Positions 27,164 to 35,058 of a stretch of DNA of 64,000 nucleotides are shown one piece after another. The position numbers and the translations under genes were made by a program. Within the stretch, counting starts at the first letter, position 1; each line of letters begins with the position of its first letter. The notes under the pieces are model-generated. The model had not been told where the DNA came from and did no database searches. It saw only the letters and a program-made list of their open reading frames with translations. Origin of the DNA: CAZYFH01 sp965249175 (GTDB lineage Bacteria > Acidobacteriota > Vicinamibacteria > Vicinamibacterales > UBA8438); NCBI GenBank assembly GCA_965249175.1, contig OZ252227.1:5394001-5458000 (forward strand). The letters are read 5' to 3'.

Positions 27164-28201
27164 GTGGAGCACATCCGATACGCCGCTGCCGCTTGCCAGA
27201 CCGACCTGGTCAATCCGGTCGACCGGCGCCAGATGCGCTCGAGCACCGACCGCATGTTGAGCATGGTCGACTCGGCCGTCGGCGGGAGCGCGGCGTTTCT
27301 GCCGGTGAAACTTGTCGTCTTTCCGGAGTTCGCGCACGCCGCGCCGGTATTCCCGACCGTCGCCGAGCTGCTGCGCACGCTGAGTGTGCCGGTCCCGAAC
27401 GAGCATACGGAGCGGTTGACCGAGAAGGCGCGCGAGCACGGCGTCTATATCCAGAGCGGGTCGATGCTCGAAGAGGACCCACAGTGGCCCGGCGCGGTGT
27501 TCAACACGACCTGCCTGATCGGCCCGGGCGGCATCCTCAATAAGTACCGGAAGGTGAACACCTGGATTCCCTACGAGGTGCACACCAGCCCGCACGACCT
27601 GCCGGACTACGACGAGCCGCTGTTCCCCGTCGCAGAGACACCGATCGGTCGCATCGGTTGCGCCACCTGCTACGACTGGCTGTTCCCCGAGGTGCTGCGC
27701 CAGTTGACCGCAAACGGCGCGGAGATCCTCGTGCGGGTCTCGGCCTACATGGATCCGTGGGGTGCGACGGAGCCGATGGCCTGGTGGACGCTCGTCAACC
27801 GCACACGCGCACTCGAGAACATGGCGTACGTGGTGGCGGCCAACCAGGGCGCCAGCCTTCGCCACTACCCGCCGTATTCCTGGCCGGGCGGGTCTCAGGT
27901 CGTGGATTTCGACGGCCGCCTCCTCGCCGAGGCGTCACCGGGACCAGGTGAACGGATCGTCGTGGCGCCGGTGGATGTCTCGGCACTCCGTCACGAACGG
28001 GAGACGCGCGCCGGACATCACATGCTGGCCCACCTCCGGACCGAGGCATACGAGGTCTATCGCACGCCGTCATATCCGGCGCGCGACAGCCAGACCGTGC
28101 CGCTGTCGTATGAGGAGAATGGACGGCGGATTCGATCCGCGAAACAAGCGCTGTCCCGCCGGTGGCCATCCAGCGCACCGACGAGCCCACTCCCGAAGTA
28201 G
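27164..28201 (+). CDS. Carbon-nitrogen hydrolase (nitrilase superfamily)
   Basis: A 345-residue cytosolic enzyme that should hydrolyse a non-peptide C-N bond in an amide, nitrile or carbamoyl compound. The catalytic triad is visible: Glu in VVFPEFAHAA, Lys in LNKYRKVNTWIPYEV, and Cys in IGCATCYDWLFPEVLR. Also present is WWTLVNRTRALENMAYVVAA, typical of the aliphatic-amidase-like branches. The start is GTG 27164 with AGGAG five bases upstream. It begins 11 bp after the TPR/FG-GAP gene and so may be the last part of that operon, followed by a DinB gene. The substrate is unknown. Confidence 0.88.
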   Translation: MEHIRYAAAACQTDLVNPVDRRQMRSSTDRMLSMVDSAVGGSAAFLPVKLVVFPEFAHAAPVFPTVAELLRTLSVPVPNEHTERLTEKAREHGVYIQSGSMLEEDPQWPGAVFNTTCLIGPGGILNKYRKVNTWIPYEVHTSPHDLPDYDEPLFPVAETPIGRIGCATCYDWLFPEVLRQLTANGAEILVRVSAYMDPWGATEPMAWWTLVNRTRALENMAYVVAANQGASLRHYPPYSWPGGSQVVDFDGRLLAEASPGPGERIVVAPVDVSALRHERETRAGHHMLAHLRTEAYEVYRTPSYPARDSQTVPLSYEENGRRIRSAKQALSRRWPSSAPTSPLPK

Positions 28202-28221
28202 CCCGACATAGGAGGAGTCCA

Positions 28222-28728
28222 ATGGTCCCGATGCTCGAATCCGTGGCAGCCAGCCTCGGCACGACCGACATGCTGATGCCGCTGGTCCTCGGCGACGTGT
28301 CGGACGCGCAATCGCGCCAGCGCACCCGTGACGGCGAAGGACCGTCGATCGCCTGGGAGGTCGGCCACATGCTGGCTTACCGATGCCAGCTCATGCAGCT
28401 CCTCGGCACACCGAAGGAGAGTCCCTTTGTCGCGGCGTTCTCGACGACGAGCGCGACCGATGGATCGGACTACCCGACGGTAGCGGAGTTCCGGGAAGGA
28501 TGGGAGCAGACCCGATCGGAGCTGCAGCAGGCTCTGGACGTCGCGACCGAGGCAACGGTTCGCGGCGCGGCGGCGGGTCCCGGGCCACACGCGGGACGTT
28601 CAGTACTCGACGCCGTCGCCTTCTTCGTGTTTCACGAGGCGTATCACATGGGCGGCCTCGGGGCGATCCGCAAGTCGATCGGGCTCCCCGGGCCGGCCGA
28701 GCTGGTGATGGCGCAACGCGCGAGCTAA
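28222..28728 (+). CDS. DinB-family protein
   Basis: A 168-residue four-helix bundle of the DinB/YfiT type. ATG 28222 follows AGGAGGAG. Expected metal-ligand histidines are visible in WEVGHMLAYRCQLMQ and FVFHEAYHMGGLGAIRKSIG, the latter being the H-x3-H signature near the C terminus. Such proteins are metal-dependent thiol-transferase-like enzymes or of unknown function. It follows the nitrilase-like gene by 20 bp on the same strand and is convergent with the VOC gene, overlapping it by 4 bp. Confidence 0.8.
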   Translation: MVPMLESVAASLGTTDMLMPLVLGDVSDAQSRQRTRDGEGPSIAWEVGHMLAYRCQLMQLLGTPKESPFVAAFSTTSATDGSDYPTVAEFREGWEQTRSELQQALDVATEATVRGAAAGPGPHAGRSVLDAVAFFVFHEAYHMGGLGAIRKSIGLPGPAELVMAQRAS

Positions 28729-31020
28729 GTTGCGGGTCGAGCAGGACTCGAGTCGATCGCGAAGGCAGCGCCCTGCGGGTCCATGCACTGGGCGATACGA
28801 TCCCCGCCTGGCACGTCCATCGGTCCGTTCAGCACCTGGCCGCCGAGCTCTTTCACCTGGCCGACTTTCTCGTCGACGTTGTCGACGTGGATGTAGTGCA
28901 ACCACGCCGGCGGACCCGGCTGCCCGGCCGGTTTCTTGAAGATGCCCCCGATGGAGCGCTCCGTCGAGCGTCCGAACATCTGATACGCGCCGTCTGGGCC
29001 CATGTCCATCGAATCGGTCTTCTCCCAGTCGAACAGGCCGACATAGAAGTCGCACGCCGCCGCGGGATCCGTCGTGCCGAGCTCGTGCCACGAGAATTCC
29101 CCGACCTGCCACGGCCCGTCGTGTCCGAGCGGCTCGATCGCGGTGTGGCCCCCGAACATCGCGCCCTGCGCGTCGCCGAGCACGGCGATCCGTCCCACAG
29201 TTGGGATGTCGGTCGGTCCGAACGCGACCCGACCGCCGCGGTCCGCAATCTGACGCGACGTAGCGTCCACGTCCGGTGTGGAGATGTATCCCAGCCAGTT
29301 CGGCGGTGCGCCCTGCTGTTTCGCTTCCTCGGCTAGCTGCGTGACGCCGCCGACCGGCATCTCGCCGTTCATCCACAACGAGTAGGGCGCCGGACCGCCC
29401 TCCCACGACTGCGTCTTCCATCCGATCAGCTGCGTGTAGAAGCTCTGGGCAGCGCTCGGGTCGGTCGTCATGAGCTCGTACCACACGAATCGGCCACGCG
29501 GAATCTCGGGAGACATACTCGAACTCCTTGTCACAAACTAGTCGTTTGAGGCACGCAGGACGGCCATACTCCCCGTTCCCACGCGCCGTGTCAAGACCAG
29601 GCTGCTCGCTAGCCGACCAGCAGTCCGCGGTTGCCGCCTCCACCAGGTCGGTCTCGAGCATGACCCAGTCATACGCCTTGCGCTGTTTGGGCGGGAGGAG
29701 CGATGTGGAGATCTGACCGAGTGTGCGATCGATGAGGCGGATGGCCTGACGCAGGTCGCACGCTTCGACCGCGGTCGCGCCGCGTTCCGCGGCCAGCGCC
29801 TTGGCCGTCCAGATGGTCATCGGCACCGTGAGGAGGAACATGAGGGTCGCCTCGACGAGCGGCAGCTCGTCCTCACCCGCGATGAGGAACTTCTGCCCGA
29901 CGATCTTGGCGCAGAGGAAATCCCGCAACGGCGCGCAGTCATTCTCGGCGAACACACTCGTGTCCACCGCGGCGATGCGCCCGAAGTCGACCGCCAGCTC
30001 GTTGCCATCCACATGTGGCCGGCCGGCACGATCCCGATAGCGACGCCCGGCCCGTTCGCGCGCGTCGCGCACTTGCGCCTGCTCCACGGACGACAGCGTG
30101 TCGAACGATGGGGGCGCGGGGTTGAGCGCAAGGTGGAGCCACTGGTAAAAGATCGCCCGCTGCGTCTTGTCCATGGTCGCCTCGAGGGGCGCGCCGCGCA
30201 CCTGCAGCGGGATGCCTTTCGCCATGGCGGCTCGCAAGGCCGACGCGGTCGGCTGATCCGGATCCCCCGTCGTCGCAAGCCGCACGAACTGCAGGACGCA
30301 GCGCACGCGCTCGATCAACGTCAGCGAGTCGTCCTTCACGAACTGCAAGAGGTGGTGCTCGACCTCCCAGACCAACGCGCCGTCGACCCGCACATTGGCG
30401 CGCAGCTCATGTTGGCGCGTGTCGGTCAGGTCCCGGGACGCGAGCAGACGGGTCCACTCTCCGAGACGCGTCGCGATCGGCGCGCCATCGCCCTGGCTGA
30501 CCGAGCGGCAGTAGAACGACACGTCGACCGACGTCCGCTCCCCCATCGCGTAGAAGCTGAAGGGATACAGGCGACACAGGAGCGGCTTCGCCGCTTCGCC
30601 GAAGTGCTGGTGAATGCGACACTGGTTCTCCGCGCCGAGGTAGACGCTGGCGCCGTCGGCTCCGCGAGCCAGACGCTGACGCGGCGGACCCGCCTGGCTC
30701 GTGGCCAGACGCTGACGCGGCGGGGCCGCCTGGTTCGTGGCCAGACGCTGACGCGGCGGGGCCGCCTGGTTCGTGGCCAGACGCTGACGCGGCGAGGCCG
30801 CCTGGCTCGTGGCCAGACGCTCACGCGGCCGAGACGCGCCGTCACCGACAGGTTCCACCACCCGGGCGCCATCCAGGTCCGCCTCACGCCCGTGCCATTC
30901 GAGGGCCGCGAGCAGGTCGCGCTCCCCAGGCCCGACCAGGACGTCCCAGGATCGACAGCAGTCCCCGCATTCGGTGCAGGAAAAGCAGACCTCCTCTGGA
31001 TAATCGACTGGCAGCGGCAT
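28600..31020 (-). CDS. FliB/YkgJ-like cysteine-cluster protein with 12-residue repeats; stop apparently lost
   Basis: The open frame is 806 codons, but only the first ~480 look like real protein. It begins with a cysteine cluster (CFSCTECGDCCRSWD), has CRIHQHFGEAAKPLLCRLYPF, the usual YkgJ/FliB metal- or Fe-S-binding pattern, then a helical region similar to lysine-N-methylase FliB family proteins. Between the two cysteine clusters lies an in-frame array of 12-residue repeats (PPRQRLATNQAA). Beyond about 29590 the frame continues, out of phase, through the entire VOC gene to 28600 and is arginine-rich and unlike any protein; both other frames stop within 100 bp there. A frameshift near the 3' end, biological or from sequencing, is likely. 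Confidence 0.6.
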   Translation of the reverse strand: MPLPVDYPEEVCFSCTECGDCCRSWDVLVGPGERDLLAALEWHGREADLDGARVVEPVGDGASRPRERLATSQAASPRQRLATNQAAPPRQRLATNQAAPPRQRLATSQAGPPRQRLARGADGASVYLGAENQCRIHQHFGEAAKPLLCRLYPFSFYAMGERTSVDVSFYCRSVSQGDGAPIATRLGEWTRLLASRDLTDTRQHELRANVRVDGALVWEVEHHLLQFVKDDSLTLIERVRCVLQFVRLATTGDPDQPTASALRAAMAKGIPLQVRGAPLEATMDKTQRAIFYQWLHLALNPAPPSFDTLSSVEQAQVRDARERAGRRYRDRAGRPHVDGNELAVDFGRIAAVDTSVFAENDCAPLRDFLCAKIVGQKFLIAGEDELPLVEATLMFLLTVPMTIWTAKALAAERGATAVEACDLRQAIRLIDRTLGQISTSLLPPKQRKAYDWVMLETDLVEAATADCWSASEQPGLDTARGNGEYGRPACLKRLVCDKEFEYVSRDSAWPIRVVRAHDDRPERCPELLHAADRMEDAVVGGRSGALLVVDERRDAGRRRHAASRGSETAGRTAELAGIHLHTGRGRYVASDCGPRRSGRVRTDRHPNCGTDRRARRRAGRDVRGPHRDRAARTRRAVAGRGILVARARHDGSRGGVRLLCRPVRLGEDRFDGHGPRRRVSDVRTLDGALHRGHLQETGRAAGSAGVVALHPRRQRRRESRPGERARRPGAERTDGRARRGSYRPVHGPAGRCLRDRLESCSTRNLARALRHHQLGRPGEPDRLADRPEAAHVIRLVKHEEGDGVEY
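28725..29516 (-). CDS. VOC-family protein (two glyoxalase-like modules)
   Basis: A 263-residue protein with two vicinal-oxygen-chelate modules: RFVWYELMTTDPSAAQSFYT and FSWHELGTTDPAAACDFYVG open each half, and NWLGYISTPDVDATSRQIAD and WLHYIHVDNVDEKVGQVKEL close their cores. AAGGAG lies 7 bases before the ATG at 29516, which is preferred to any in-frame start upstream. It resembles the CFP32/hydroxylase-like two-domain VOC proteins of actinobacteria and acidobacteria. The reaction is unknown. It lies in a different frame within the long 3' extension of the FliB-like reading frame on the same strand. Confidence 0.88.
   Translation of the reverse strand: MSPEIPRGRFVWYELMTTDPSAAQSFYTQLIGWKTQSWEGGPAPYSLWMNGEMPVGGVTQLAEEAKQQGAPPNWLGYISTPDVDATSRQIADRGGRVAFGPTDIPTVGRIAVLGDAQGAMFGGHTAIEPLGHDGPWQVGEFSWHELGTTDPAAACDFYVGLFDWEKTDSMDMGPDGAYQMFGRSTERSIGGIFKKPAGQPGPPAWLHYIHVDNVDEKVGQVKELGGQVLNGPMDVPGGDRIAQCMDPQGAAFAIDSSPARPAT
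30668..30840 (-). repeat. 36-bp tandem repeat, about 4.8 copies
   Basis: Copies at 30668-30703, 30704-30739, 30740-30775 and 30776-30811, plus a partial copy to about 30840. The second and third units are identical; the others differ by a few bases. Being a multiple of three it stays in frame, giving 12-residue repeats in the FliB-like protein. Confidence 0.95.
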
Positions 31021-31097
31021 GGTCTCTCGACGGGATGACCGCTCGATCGACGACCTCCGATCGTACGTCGGATCGCAGATCCTGGACCATCCGCTTT

Positions 31098-31106
31098 TGG
31101 TACAAT
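31098..31106 (+). promoter_or_regulatory. Candidate extended -10 promoter of the ankyrin-DUF1592-DUF1552 operon
   Basis: TGGTACAAT, an extended -10, lies only a few bases before the GTG codons at 31109 and 31115. This implies a very short or absent 5' leader for the ankyrin gene. No clear -35. Confidence 0.4.
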
Positions 31107-31114
31107 TCGTGATC

Positions 31115-32608
31115 GTGCATCCCTATATTCGGTGCCTGTCTGGCACGGCGCTCGCGCTACTGCTCTCCGTCGCCGGCCTGTCGGCCGGCGCGCGCGACCT
31201 CCCCCTGATCGCGGCGATCAAGGCCCTGGACGCCGAGAGCGTGCAGACTCTGCTGCGGGAGCCGACGGACGTCAACGCCGCGGAGCCCGATGGAGCGACG
31301 GCGCTGCACTGGGCCGCCTATGTGGATGCGTTGGCGCTCATCGACCTCCTGATTGCGGCCGGCGCCGACGTCAACGTGACGAATGACTACGGCGTGACCC
31401 CGCTCGCGCTGGCGTGCGCCAACGGCGCCGAGGCGATGGTCACCCGGCTGTTGACGGCCGGTGCCAATCCGAACGCGGCGCGCGCGACCGGAGAAACGCC
31501 GTTGATGACCTGCGCGCGCACGGGCAATGTCGACGCGGTGAGGGCGTTGCTCACCGACGACGCCGACCCGACGGCCGCTGAGTCGTGGCAGCAGCAGACG
31601 GCGCTGATGTGGGCCGCCGGTGAAGGGCACACGGAAGTGGCACGCGCGCTCGTGGCACATGGGGCCAACGTCCATGCTCGGTCGCGCGGCGGCTTCACGG
31701 CACTGCTCATCGCCGCACGACATGACGACCGCGACCTGACCCGGCTCTTGCTCGACGCCGGCGCCGACGTGAACGACACGACGCCGGACGGCACCACGGC
31801 GCTCCTCGTCGCGACCGTTCGCGGCCATGCGCCGCTGGCGCTCCTGTTGCTGGAGCACGGCGCCGATCCCGACCCCGCCGGGCCTGGATACACGCCGCTC
31901 CACTGGGCCGCCGGTTCCTGGCATACGGAGTTGACCGGCAGCGTCCGCGGTATCGCGACGAACCGCGACAAGGAATGGCGCGCACTCAATGGGCTGGATC
32001 ACGGGAAGGCGGACCTGGTTGACGCGCTGCTGTCACGCGGCGCCGACCCGCACGCGAGGCTCGTGCGTCACCCGCCGCAGTTCGGCTACGCGAGCCAGCG
32101 TTTCCGTGTGAGCCTGGTCGGTGCGACGCCGTTTCTGCTCGCGGCAATGGATGGCAATCTCGCCGTGATGCGGGCGCTGGCGGCCTCTGGTGCCGACCCG
32201 CTCGTGGGCACGGAGCAGCACACGACGCCGCTGATGGTGGCCGCCGGGCTCGGGCAGGTGCCGGCCGAGACCCGGGTAAGCGCTCGCGCATCGCTGGACG
32301 CGGTCCGGTTGGTCCTGGAGCTTGGCGCGGACGTCAATGCGACCAACGATGCGGGCCGCACGGCGTTGCACGGGGCCGCGCACATCAGATCGGATGCGAT
32401 CGTCCAGCTCCTCGTCGATCACGGCGCACAGGTCAACGCCGAGGATCTACGTGGGATTACCCCATTGATGATCGCAGAGGGGGGCGGCCACGTCCTGCTG
32501 CCCGGTCTCGGTGGGGGGACGACGGCCGATCTCCTGCGCTCGCTCGGGAGCGACGCCACGTCGCCGTCGAAAGCGATCGAGGTCTTCAAGCAGGGACCGA
32601 TCCGGTGA
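31115..32608 (+). CDS. Secreted ankyrin-repeat protein (copy 2)
   Basis: About 497 residues from GTG 31115, with a signal peptide (IRCLSGTALALLLSVAGLSA). Ankyrin repeats follow through most of the length, such as DGATALHWAAYVDALALIDL, NDYGVTPLALACANGAEAM, GHTEVARALVAHGANVHARS and AGRTALHGAAHIRSDAIVQL. It matches the ankyrin protein at 17525 in order and in the unusual mid-protein loop. An upstream in-frame start at 31019 overlaps the divergent gene and is less likely. Its stop overlaps the DUF1592 start in GTGA, so ankyrin, DUF1592 and DUF1552 form one translationally coupled operon here. Confidence 0.87.
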   Translation: MHPYIRCLSGTALALLLSVAGLSAGARDLPLIAAIKALDAESVQTLLREPTDVNAAEPDGATALHWAAYVDALALIDLLIAAGADVNVTNDYGVTPLALACANGAEAMVTRLLTAGANPNAARATGETPLMTCARTGNVDAVRALLTDDADPTAAESWQQQTALMWAAGEGHTEVARALVAHGANVHARSRGGFTALLIAARHDDRDLTRLLLDAGADVNDTTPDGTTALLVATVRGHAPLALLLLEHGADPDPAGPGYTPLHWAAGSWHTELTGSVRGIATNRDKEWRALNGLDHGKADLVDALLSRGADPHARLVRHPPQFGYASQRFRVSLVGATPFLLAAMDGNLAVMRALAASGADPLVGTEQHTTPLMVAAGLGQVPAETRVSARASLDAVRLVLELGADVNATNDAGRTALHGAAHIRSDAIVQLLVDHGAQVNAEDLRGITPLMIAEGGGHVLLPGLGGGTTADLLRSLGSDATSPSKAIEVFKQGPIR

Positions 32609-35058
32609 CGACGCTCTGTCTCGCGATGGCCCTAGTGTCAGCCGGCGCCGGCTTTCCGCCGGCCGCGACGGCGCCGCCATCGAGCCACGAGCATGCCACG
32701 GTCCGAGCCCCGGCGCACGCGCAGGCTGTACCGCAGGGCGCGCCCGACCCCTCAACGTATCGCGCCGTCCTCGATCGCTACTGCGTCACGTGCCACAACG
32801 ACCGTTTGCGAACCGGCAACCTGTCGCTCGACGAGCTCGGCGTCGACACGGTCGGCGAAAACGCCGCGGCATGGGAGAAGGTTCTTCAGAAATTGCACAC
32901 GCGGGCGATGCCGCCACCCGGGCGTCCCCGACCGGACCACGCCACCTACGACGCGTTCGCTGGGTGGCTGGATGCGGCGCTCGACCGCGCCGCGGCGGCC
33001 AACCCCAATCCGGGGCGCCCGACCATCCATCGCCTGAACCGGTTGGAGTACGCGAGCGCGATCCGCGACCTGCTGGGTCTCGAGATCGACAGTCAGGCGC
33101 TGCTACCGGCAGACGACCTGGCCTACGGTTTCGATAACAACGCGGACATCCTGACCGTCGCCCCGGGGCTGTTGGAACGCTACATGTCGGCCGCACGGAA
33201 GATCAGCCGGCTCGCCGTCGGGGACCCGACGATCGAAGCCGACGTCGTCCGGTACCAGCTGTCATCGCTCCTCGTGCAAGACGACCGCATGAGCGAGGAC
33301 TTGCCGTTCGGGTCGCGTGGTGGCACCGCGGTGCGGCACTATTTCCCGCTCGACGGCGAGTACGTCCTCAGGATCCGCCTGCAGCGCAACGGCGTCGGCG
33401 GGGTTCGCGGCCGCCGCGAACCGCAGGAGATGGATGTTCGCGTGGACGGCGTGCGGATCGCGTTGCGCCGCATCGGCGAGTGGCCGACCGACGGCGAGAC
33501 ACCGGACGCCGATAGCCCAGACCACGTCGAGGACCCCCTCGTGGTCCGCTTCCCGGCACGAGCCGGGACACGTGTCGTCAGCGTCGCGTTCTCGCAGCGG
33601 ACATCGGTGACCGAGGGTGTGAGGCCGGACCATCTCCCAGTGTGGACATTCTCCACCGGCGGTGCTGCCGACAAGGTGGCCCTGGACAGCATCCAGCTCG
33701 AGGGTCCCTACAATCCGGACACACTCGGTGGCGGCCTCGCGAGTGACGACGAGACGCCGAGCAGGCGTCGCATCTTCGTCTGCCGGCCGGCGAGCGGCCA
33801 GGACGAGACGGTGTGCGCCACCAAGATTCTCACCGGGCTCGCCCGCCGGGCGTTCCGCAGACCGGTCGCCCCCGACGACCCCGACCTCGAGGTGCTGCGT
33901 GGCTTCTTCCTCGACGGCCGACGCGGGGGGAGCTTCGATGCCGGCATCCAGCGGGCGCTCGAGAGCATTCTGGTGGACCCGGAATTCCTCTTTCGGCTCG
34001 AGCTCGACCCGCCGCACGTCGCCCCGGCCACCGCCTACCGTCTGAGCGACGTCGAGCTCGCCTCGCGTCTGTCATTTTTCTTGTGGGGCAGCATCCCGGA
34101 CGACGAGCTACTCGACGTGGCCACCGCGGGACGACTCAGCGACCCCGCGGTGCTGGAAGCGCAGGTCCAGCGGCTGCTCGCCGACGAGCGCTCGCAGGTG
34201 CTCGTCTCGAGCTTCGCGACGCAGTGGCTGCATCTGCGACGCATGCGCTCGGTGACACCGGACGTGAACGCGTTCCCGGCGTTCGACGACAACCTGCGCG
34301 AGGCGTTCGTGCGAGAGACGGAGCTGTTTCTCGACAGCCAACTGCGGGAGGATCGCTCGGTGGTCGACCTCCTGACAGCCGACTACAGCTTCGTCAACGA
34401 GCGACTCGCACGGCACTATGGGATTCCCAATATCTACGGTTCGCGCTTCCGGCGCGTGGCGCTACCCGGAGACGCCCGGCGCGGCCTCCTCGGGCACGGC
34501 AGCATCCTGACGGTGACGTCGCTGTCCACCCGAACGTCGCCGGTCGTCCGCGGGAAGTGGGTGCTCGAGAACATCCTCGGCACACCGCCGCCACCGCCGC
34601 CGCCCGATGTCCCGGAGCTGCCCGACCGCGCCGACGATGGTCGGCTGACATCGATGCGCGGGCGGATGGAAGCACATCGGGCGAATCCGGTCTGCGCGAG
34701 CTGCCACGCGAGGATGGACCCGCTCGGGTTCGCGCTCGAGAACTTCGATGCCGTCGGCAAGTGGCGGGCGATGGAGGCCGATACGCTCATCGACGCGTCG
34801 GGTCGCTTGCCAGACGGGACCACATTCGACGGGCTTCCAGCGCTACGGGACGTGCTCTTTGCCCGTCGCGACGAGTTCGTGACCACGGTCACCGAAAAGC
34901 TGCTGACCTACGCGTTGGGTCGAGGGGTCGAGTACTACGACCGGCCGGCCATTCGCGCCATCGTGCGCGAGGCCGCATCGAGCGACTACCGCTGGTCGTC
35001 GCTCATTCTGGGTGTTGCCCGGAGTCTGCCGTTTCAGATGAGGAGATCGGAGCCATGA
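32605..35058 (+). CDS. DUF1592-family cytochrome c protein (copy 2)
   Basis: An 817-residue secreted protein starting at GTG 32605, overlapping the ankyrin stop by 4 bp. The haem module VLDRYCVTCHNDRLRTGNLS is followed by DUF1587 (IHRLNRLEYASAIRDLLGLE), DUF1595, DUF1592 (LASRLSFFLWGSIPDDELLD), DUF1588 (GLLGHGSILTVTSLSTRTSP) with the second haem motif CASCHARMDPLGFALENFD, and DUF1585 (EKLLTYALGRGVEYYD). It is collinear with the gene at 14810-17395 but lacks that protein's Asp-rich insert; the equivalent loop is the short DGETPDADSPDHVED. It overlaps DUF1552 by ATGA. Probably a periplasmic redox partner of DUF1552. Confidence 0.9.
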   Translation: MTTLCLAMALVSAGAGFPPAATAPPSSHEHATVRAPAHAQAVPQGAPDPSTYRAVLDRYCVTCHNDRLRTGNLSLDELGVDTVGENAAAWEKVLQKLHTRAMPPPGRPRPDHATYDAFAGWLDAALDRAAAANPNPGRPTIHRLNRLEYASAIRDLLGLEIDSQALLPADDLAYGFDNNADILTVAPGLLERYMSAARKISRLAVGDPTIEADVVRYQLSSLLVQDDRMSEDLPFGSRGGTAVRHYFPLDGEYVLRIRLQRNGVGGVRGRREPQEMDVRVDGVRIALRRIGEWPTDGETPDADSPDHVEDPLVVRFPARAGTRVVSVAFSQRTSVTEGVRPDHLPVWTFSTGGAADKVALDSIQLEGPYNPDTLGGGLASDDETPSRRRIFVCRPASGQDETVCATKILTGLARRAFRRPVAPDDPDLEVLRGFFLDGRRGGSFDAGIQRALESILVDPEFLFRLELDPPHVAPATAYRLSDVELASRLSFFLWGSIPDDELLDVATAGRLSDPAVLEAQVQRLLADERSQVLVSSFATQWLHLRRMRSVTPDVNAFPAFDDNLREAFVRETELFLDSQLREDRSVVDLLTADYSFVNERLARHYGIPNIYGSRFRRVALPGDARRGLLGHGSILTVTSLSTRTSPVVRGKWVLENILGTPPPPPPPDVPELPDRADDGRLTSMRGRMEAHRANPVCASCHARMDPLGFALENFDAVGKWRAMEADTLIDASGRLPDGTTFDGLPALRDVLFARRDEFVTTVTEKLLTYALGRGVEYYDRPAIRAIVREAASSDYRWSSLILGVARSLPFQMRRSEP

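Noticed and set aside
30668..30840. CRISPR-like array
   Set aside because: Units are contiguous without spacers and lie in frame inside a coding region.
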